In this document: one piece after another, positions 59,896-64,000 of the stretch
Layout: each line of letters opens with the position of its first letter
Position numbering within the stretch: the first letter of the stretch is position 1
Assembly (NCBI RefSeq): GCF_008017825.1
Contig: NZ_VRLS01000086.1
Span: forward strand, 124,001 to 188,000
Source of the DNA: Mesonia sp008017825
Lineage (GTDB): Bacteria > Bacteroidota > Bacteroidia > Flavobacteriales > Flavobacteriaceae
Length of the DNA: 64,000 nucleotides
Reading direction: 5' to 3'
Translations under genes and position numbers: made by a program
The notes under the pieces: model-generated
The model's input: the letters and a program-made list of their open reading frames with translations, nothing else
Databases searched by the model: none
What the model was told of the DNA's origin: nothing

Positions 59896-61008
59896 ATGAA
59901 TTTCGATTCTTTTCTAGAAAAAGTAAAGGAGCATCATTCCTTACAATTACCTTTTGTAATGTACCGTCATCCTGGTGAGAAGTTGGTGAAGGGACAGTTA
60001 CAGCCTAATAATATCATAGAATATATTAGCGATTTTCAAGAAAAGGGTTTTGTATTTGCTCCGTTTAATTCTCAAAAAAGAGCAATAGTTTTTTCCTACG
60101 CTTCCGCGGAAGCGATCTCTGTTGAACAAGAATCTTTTAAGGTCAACTTAAAAAAAAGAGAATATAAAAAAGAACAACAAGAACAAGATCGATATGAGAA
60201 TCTAATAAATAAAACTATAGATACTATTAAAGCTTCAGGCTTAGAGAAAGTGGTTATTTCTAGAAAGAAAGAAATTGAGTTAAAAACAGAGCCTTTTCTT
60301 TATTTTAAACGCTTGTTAGAACTTTATCCCGAAGCTATGGTGTACTGTTGGTATCATCCTCTTGTAGGAATGTGGATAGGAGCAACACCAGAAACATTAG
60401 TGAAAACAGAAGGTAGACGTTTAAAAACTATGGCTTTGGCAGGTACGCAAGTATTTAATAATACTAAAGAAGTAAGCTGGAAAGAAAAAGAAAAAGAAGA
60501 GCAAGCTATTGTTACCAGGGCTATTGTAGATGGGTTGTCTCAAATTACCGAAGTAAGTAACCTACAAGTTGGAGAGCCACATACGATAAGAGCTGGTAAT
60601 GTTTTACATTTAAAAACGAATGTTTCAGCAACTTATGAAGCCGACGGTTTAAAGAAAATAATTAAAAAATTGCATCCCACACCTGCGGTTTGCGGTCTGC
60701 CGTATGAAATAGCATATGATTATATTCTTACTAAAGAAAACTATGATCGTAGCTATTACACAGGTTATTTAGGAGAGTTGAATTTTCAACATACCAAAAA
60801 TAGAAATCCGCGTCGGAGAAATATTGAGAACTCTGCTTATCAATCCGTTTCTAAACAAACTAATTTGTATGTTAATTTACGATGTATGCAAGTATCTGAT
60901 AACCGATTAGAAGTATATGTGGGAGGAGGAATTACAAAAGATTCTCAACCTAAATCTGAATGGGAAGAAACACAAAGAAAAGCAGAAACGATGCAACAAG
61001 TGTTGTGA
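59896..61008 (+). CDS. menF: Isochorismate synthase
   Basis: 370 residues of the chorismate-binding family: KVVISRKKEIEL, WIGATPETLVKTEG, and HPTPAVCGLP. It turns chorismate into isochorismate for menaquinone (a siderophore role is less likely next to menD). The C-terminal EVYVGGGITKDS contributes magnesium binding. The gene carries the perfect 16-base palindrome CGCTTCCGCGGAAGCG (60099-60114) coding Ala-Ser-Ala-Glu-Ala. Coupled to menI. Confidence 0.92.
   Translation: MNFDSFLEKVKEHHSLQLPFVMYRHPGEKLVKGQLQPNNIIEYISDFQEKGFVFAPFNSQKRAIVFSYASAEAISVEQESFKVNLKKREYKKEQQEQDRYENLINKTIDTIKASGLEKVVISRKKEIELKTEPFLYFKRLLELYPEAMVYCWYHPLVGMWIGATPETLVKTEGRRLKTMALAGTQVFNNTKEVSWKEKEKEEQAIVTRAIVDGLSQITEVSNLQVGEPHTIRAGNVLHLKTNVSATYEADGLKKIIKKLHPTPAVCGLPYEIAYDYILTKENYDRSYYTGYLGELNFQHTKNRNPRRRNIENSAYQSVSKQTNLYVNLRCMQVSDNRLEVYVGGGITKDSQPKSEWEETQRKAETMQQVL
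60099..60114. repeat. Copy 3 of the word TTCCGCGGAAGC, here a 16-base palindrome
   Basis: CGCTTCCGCGGAAGCG inside menF, read as GCT-TCC-GCG-GAA-GCG. Symmetric, so it matches the word on both strands. Confidence 0.6.
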
Positions 61009-61049
61009 AACACATCTTATAAATCTTAGGCATTCCCCAATAATAAGTT

Positions 61050-61057
61050 TATTTTTG
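61050..61057 (+). promoter_or_regulatory. -7 element upstream of menD
   Basis: TATTTTTG, 23 bases before the ATG; no TTG at -33. It would allow menD expression apart from menI-menF. Confidence 0.35.
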
Positions 61058-61080
61058 TAAGAATAAACAAGCAATTATTT

Positions 61081-62817
61081 ATGCAAATTTCCAATATTCC
61101 TTTGGCGCAATCGGTTGTGTTATTGTGTCTTTCAAAAGGTATAAATCATGTGATTATATCGCCAGGTTCTAGAAATGCGCCACTTACTTTAAGTTTTGCT
61201 AACCATCCTCAAATAAATGCCTACAGTATTGTAGATGAACGTTGTGCTGCATTTTTTGCTTTAGGAATGGCTCAGCAATTAAAAAAACCAGTGGCTTTGG
61301 TGTGTACATCGGGAAGTGCATTGCTAAATTATTATCCAGCTGTAGCCGAAGCTTTTTATAGCGATATTCCTTTGGTGGTCATTTCGGCAGATCGACCTGT
61401 GGAAAGGATTGATATAGGAGATGGGCAAACGATCCGTCAAAAGAACGTATTTCAAAATCATATCTTATATTCAGCTAATTTATATTCAGAGGTTGCTTTA
61501 GATATTTCTCCTGAAGATCAAAAAATTCAGCAAAAATTTTCGGAGGCTCAAAAGCATAATGAAAGGGAAATTAACCTTGCTTTAAATACAGCAATAGAGC
61601 AAAACGGACCAGTGCATATAAATGTTCCTTTTTATGAGCCTTTGTACGGGATGGTAGAGAAAACATCGGTAAATCCCTTAGAAATTGAGCCTATAAAAGA
61701 ACCCAAAACTATTTCCGCGGAAGCGTTAAAAAAATATGCATCTACGTGGAATAAAGCCAAAAGAAAATTGGTTTTAGTAGGTGTTCATGAGCCTAACCAA
61801 ATAGAGCAAGAATTGTTAGATGAATTAGCGAAAGACCCTTCTGTATTAATTTTTACGGAAACAACTTCTAATTTACATCATAAAAAATTTATCACAAGAA
61901 TAGATAAACTTATTGCTCCTTTAGAAGTAAGTGAAGATCCTGAATCTGAATTTCGACAATTACAACCTCAAATATTACTAACTTTTGGAGGGCTAGTTAT
62001 TTCTAAAAAAATAAAAGCATTTTTAAGAACTTATAGTCCGCAGCAGCATTGGCATGTAGATACCAAAAAAGCATTGAACACTTATTTTTGTTTGAATAAG
62101 CATTTTGATGTTTCTGCAAATGAATTTTTACAACACTTTTTACCTCAAGTAAATCAACCTGAAAGCAATTATAGAGATTCTTGGTTGGAGGTGAAAGAAC
62201 GAAGAGATATACATCATCTTCAGTATATAGAAAGAATTCCATTTTGTGACTTAAAAGCATTTAGTAAAATCGTTACCAACTTGCCTAAAGAACAACTTAT
62301 TCATTTTTCTAATAGTAGTATCATTCGTTATGCTCAATTATTTAAGTTTGAAAAAGAGCAATTTATATATTGTAATAGAGGTACTAGTGGGATTGATGGT
62401 AGTACTTCAACATCGGTGGGGGGAGCGGTAGCGTCAACGATGCCTACTACATTAGTTACAGGAGATTTAAGTTTCTTGTATGATAGTAATGCTTTGTGGA
62501 ATAACTACATACCTAAAGATTTTAAAATTATTCTTATAAATAATCAAGGAGGAGGAATTTTCAAAATTCTACCAGGAGCTAAAGAAACTAAAAACTTTTC
62601 AACTTTTTTCGAAACTAAGCATCAACTCACTGCAGAACATCTGTGTAAAATGTATGGGTTTGAATATCAAACTGCAAGCAATGAAGAAGAGTTAGAAGGT
62701 AATTTAGGTTTGCTTTACGCGGAAAAAAACAATAAACCCCAGCTTTTAGAAGTTTTTACCCCAAGCGATATTAACGATAAGTATCTAAAAGATTACTTTA
62801 AGTTTATATTGCCGTAA
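61081..62817 (+). CDS. menD: 2-succinyl-5-enolpyruvyl-6-hydroxy-3-cyclohexene-1-carboxylate synthase
   Basis: 578 residues of the thiamine-diphosphate family, normal MenD length. HVIISPGSRNAPLTLSF opens the pyrimidine-binding domain with Glu in VDERCAAFFALG. GTSGIDGSTSTSVGGA and the GDLSFLYDSN-x-N metal motif lie in the C-terminal domain. It joins isochorismate and 2-oxoglutarate. A copy of TTCCGCGGAAGC lies at 61713-61724. Confidence 0.95.
   Translation: MQISNIPLAQSVVLLCLSKGINHVIISPGSRNAPLTLSFANHPQINAYSIVDERCAAFFALGMAQQLKKPVALVCTSGSALLNYYPAVAEAFYSDIPLVVISADRPVERIDIGDGQTIRQKNVFQNHILYSANLYSEVALDISPEDQKIQQKFSEAQKHNEREINLALNTAIEQNGPVHINVPFYEPLYGMVEKTSVNPLEIEPIKEPKTISAEALKKYASTWNKAKRKLVLVGVHEPNQIEQELLDELAKDPSVLIFTETTSNLHHKKFITRIDKLIAPLEVSEDPESEFRQLQPQILLTFGGLVISKKIKAFLRTYSPQQHWHVDTKKALNTYFCLNKHFDVSANEFLQHFLPQVNQPESNYRDSWLEVKERRDIHHLQYIERIPFCDLKAFSKIVTNLPKEQLIHFSNSSIIRYAQLFKFEKEQFIYCNRGTSGIDGSTSTSVGGAVASTMPTTLVTGDLSFLYDSNALWNNYIPKDFKIILINNQGGGIFKILPGAKETKNFSTFFETKHQLTAEHLCKMYGFEYQTASNEEELEGNLGLLYAEKNNKPQLLEVFTPSDINDKYLKDYFKFILP
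61713..61724 (+). repeat. Copy 4 of the word TTCCGCGGAAGC
   Basis: Inside menD in the codons for Ile-Ser-Ala-Glu-Ala, in the inter-domain linker, with right-hand flank GCG on the plus strand. Confidence 0.6.
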
Positions 62818-62902
62818 ATTTCATTAAAAATTAAGAAATAATTTTTTTAATTCTTCTTAAAAAGGTTAAATTGAACCTTTATTAACACTAAACGAAACCA
62901 CT

Positions 62903-63241
62903 ATGAGTAAGTTAGATGAAAAAATGGGTGACTACCTAAAACACTTAGACGAAATTGAAGGAAACCACGATGTAGAACTCCTAAGAAAAGTAGCTAAAGG
63001 TTTAGGACCATCAATATATAATAGAGATGCTTCAACAGTTTCTGGGTCTGATCCTAAAGAATTGCAAACTGTGAGAAAAAACTTTCTAGTTAAAAAATTA
63101 GGTTTAGAAGATACCGATGATTTAGATAAAGGCATTAATGCGGTTATCGAAAAATACGGTAAATCTAAAACTAATAAATATAGAGCTGTAGTCTATTATC
63201 TATTAGCAAAGCATTATAAAAAAGAAGATATTTATAATTAA
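62903..63241 (+). CDS. DUF2853 family protein
   Basis: 112 residues, all helical, matching DUF2853: KLDEKMGDYLKHLDEI, LLRKVAKGLGPSIYNRDAS, NFLVKKLGLED and a final YRAVVYYLLAKHY. The family is small, soluble and uncharacterised. It is followed by a perfect terminator and lies between menD and the cvfB-like gene. Confidence 0.85.
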   Translation: MSKLDEKMGDYLKHLDEIEGNHDVELLRKVAKGLGPSIYNRDASTVSGSDPKELQTVRKNFLVKKLGLEDTDDLDKGINAVIEKYGKSKTNKYRAVVYYLLAKHYKKEDIYN

Positions 63242-63260
63242 TATCTCTCTCATAAAATTT

Positions 63261-63291
63261 AAAAACACCGTAAAAATTCTACGGTGTTTTT
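63261..63291 (+). terminator. Terminator after the DUF2853 gene
   Basis: Stem AAAAACACCGTA/TACGGTGTTTTT (12 pairs), 7-base loop, T run. Confidence 0.87.
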
Positions 63292-63308
63292 TTATGTATT
63301 AAAAGCAT

Positions 63309-63316
63309 TACCTTTG
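63309..63316 (+). promoter_or_regulatory. -7 element upstream of the cvfB-like gene
   Basis: TACCTTTG followed by CCAAAAAA, 19 bases before the ATG. Confidence 0.42.
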
Positions 63317-63335
63317 CCAAAAAATAAAGTAGTTT

Positions 63336-64000
63336 ATGTTAGCGATAGGACAATTACATACCTTAACGATAGATAGAGATACTCCTCCTGGATTATTTCT
63401 TAAAGATGATAGTGGAGAAAAAGAAAATGAGATTTTATTACCTAATAAATATAAACCAGAAAGTTTTGAGTTAGAAGATGAAATTGAGGTATTTGTTTAC
63501 TTAGATCATGATGAAAGACCTGTAGCTACAACTTTGAAACCTTACGTAAAATTAGACGAATTTGCTTATTTACGTTGTGTAGAAGTTAATAAAATAGGAG
63601 CTTTCTTAGACTGGGGTTTAGAGAAACATTTATTTGTTCCGTTTAAGGAACAAGCTTATCCTATGAAAGAAGGTCAATGGTATCTTATCTTTTGCTATTT
63701 AGATGAAGCTAGTGAACGTTTGGTAGCATCTAGTAAAGTTAATCACTTCTTAGATAATGATGAGTTAACTGTAGAGCCTTATGAAGAAGTAAGACTTATT
63801 GTAACTAATAAGACAGAACTTGGTTTTAATGTTATTGTAAATGAATTACATCAAGGGTTGATTTATCACGATGAAATTTTTCAGGATTTAAAGACGGGAG
63901 ATCAGCTTAAAGGCTGGGTAAAGAAAACTAGAAAAGATAAAAAGATAGACATTACACTTCAACGTTCTGGTTATAGAAGTATAGAGCCCAATGCCCAAGC
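63336..64000 (+). CDS. CvfB-like S1-domain RNA-binding protein (partial, runs off the window)
   Basis: The first 221 codons of an open frame with no stop before the window end. MLAIGQLHTLTIDRDTP starts the family's first S1-like domain; GAFLDWGLEKHLFVPFKEQ is the second, and a third begins near KTELGFNVIVN with GWVKKTRKDKKIDITLQ. CvfB proteins bind RNA and influence virulence-gene expression in Staphylococcus; the role in Bacteroidota is unknown. A full gene has about 280 codons. Confidence 0.88.
   Translation, partial: MLAIGQLHTLTIDRDTPPGLFLKDDSGEKENEILLPNKYKPESFELEDEIEVFVYLDHDERPVATTLKPYVKLDEFAYLRCVEVNKIGAFLDWGLEKHLFVPFKEQAYPMKEGQWYLIFCYLDEASERLVASSKVNHFLDNDELTVEPYEEVRLIVTNKTELGFNVIVNELHQGLIYHDEIFQDLKTGDQLKGWVKKTRKDKKIDITLQRSGYRSIEPNAQ

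Noticed and set aside
62003..62260. 85-codon minus-strand frame inside menD
   Set aside because: It lies wholly opposite a conserved enzyme domain and shows no known domain; a chance antisense frame.

Overview
The window is AT-rich (about one third G+C by eye) and reads as ordinary chromosome of a yellow-pigmented marine-type member of the Flavobacteriaceae (Bacteroidota). The signs are type IX secretion (porQ, three type-B and one type-A cargo proteins), a zeaxanthin operon (crtI-crtB-crtZ-crtY), menaquinone genes, Bacteroidota promoters (TTG-N19-TAnnTTTG), near absence of Shine-Dalgarno sites and several TTG starts. The genus cannot be fixed from the sequence. No phage, insertion sequence, rRNA or CRISPR was seen.

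Layout. 1-5.2 kb: three periplasmic parvulin-family genes plus a MoxR ATPase. 5.7-8.0 kb: aconitase. 8.2-13.0 kb: a five-gene minus-strand operon headed by a MerR-type regulator carrying the cobalamin-photoreceptor signature (W-x9-EH and ExHxxG), followed by crtI, crtB, crtZ and crtY. 13.4-13.7 kb: tRNA-Leu and two identical tRNA-Lys. 13.8-17.6 kb: aroK, a PyrR-like protein, an Hsp15-like protein, an FKBP lipoprotein and porQ. 17.7-24.3 kb: a DUF5686 outer-membrane protein, cmk-rpsA, and sucC. 24.4-29.7 kb: cysH, small conserved genes, hsp20, a guanidinium-type SMR exporter and uvrB. 29.8-37.5 kb: three large secreted proteins with type-B sorting domains. 37.6-41.6 kb: an ABC exporter, an orphan protein with kinase-like catalytic residues, and a nucleoid-associated protein. 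41.8-45.3 kb: pRiA4b-like, ctaA, cca and tsaC. 45.3-52.7 kb: a glycan (probably LPS core) cluster of five glycosyltransferases, an InaA-type kinase, a Yip1 protein, a TupA-like ATP-grasp enzyme and an unlisted remnant of a GT17 glycosyltransferase. 52.7-56.6 kb: dapD, ruvX, def, DUF5606, mazG and a SRPBCC protein. 56.7-58.7 kb: a secreted M1 aminopeptidase. 58.7-62.8 kb: a hydrolase and menaquinone genes (probable menI, menF, menD). 62.9-64 kb: DUF2853 and a cvfB-like gene cut by the window edge.

How the genes connect. PorQ belongs to the attachment machinery of type IX secretion, which would export the three type-B proteins and the aminopeptidase. The parvulin/SurA-like genes would chaperone outer-membrane proteins, and the glycan cluster builds the surface polysaccharide. 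The regulator at the head of the crt operon suggests light-controlled carotenoid synthesis.

Observations most worth checking: (1) a 12-base palindrome-containing word, TTCCGCGGAAGC, present four times, always inside genes, in the same reading frame, and on the same strand; (2) the CarH/LitR-like photoreceptor signature; (3) kinase-like catalytic residues in an unrecognised protein (39420-40487); (4) the GT17 remnant; (5) two copies of a ~90-base intergenic element ending in TCCCTAATGC; (6) dyads over the hsp20 and uvrB start regions.
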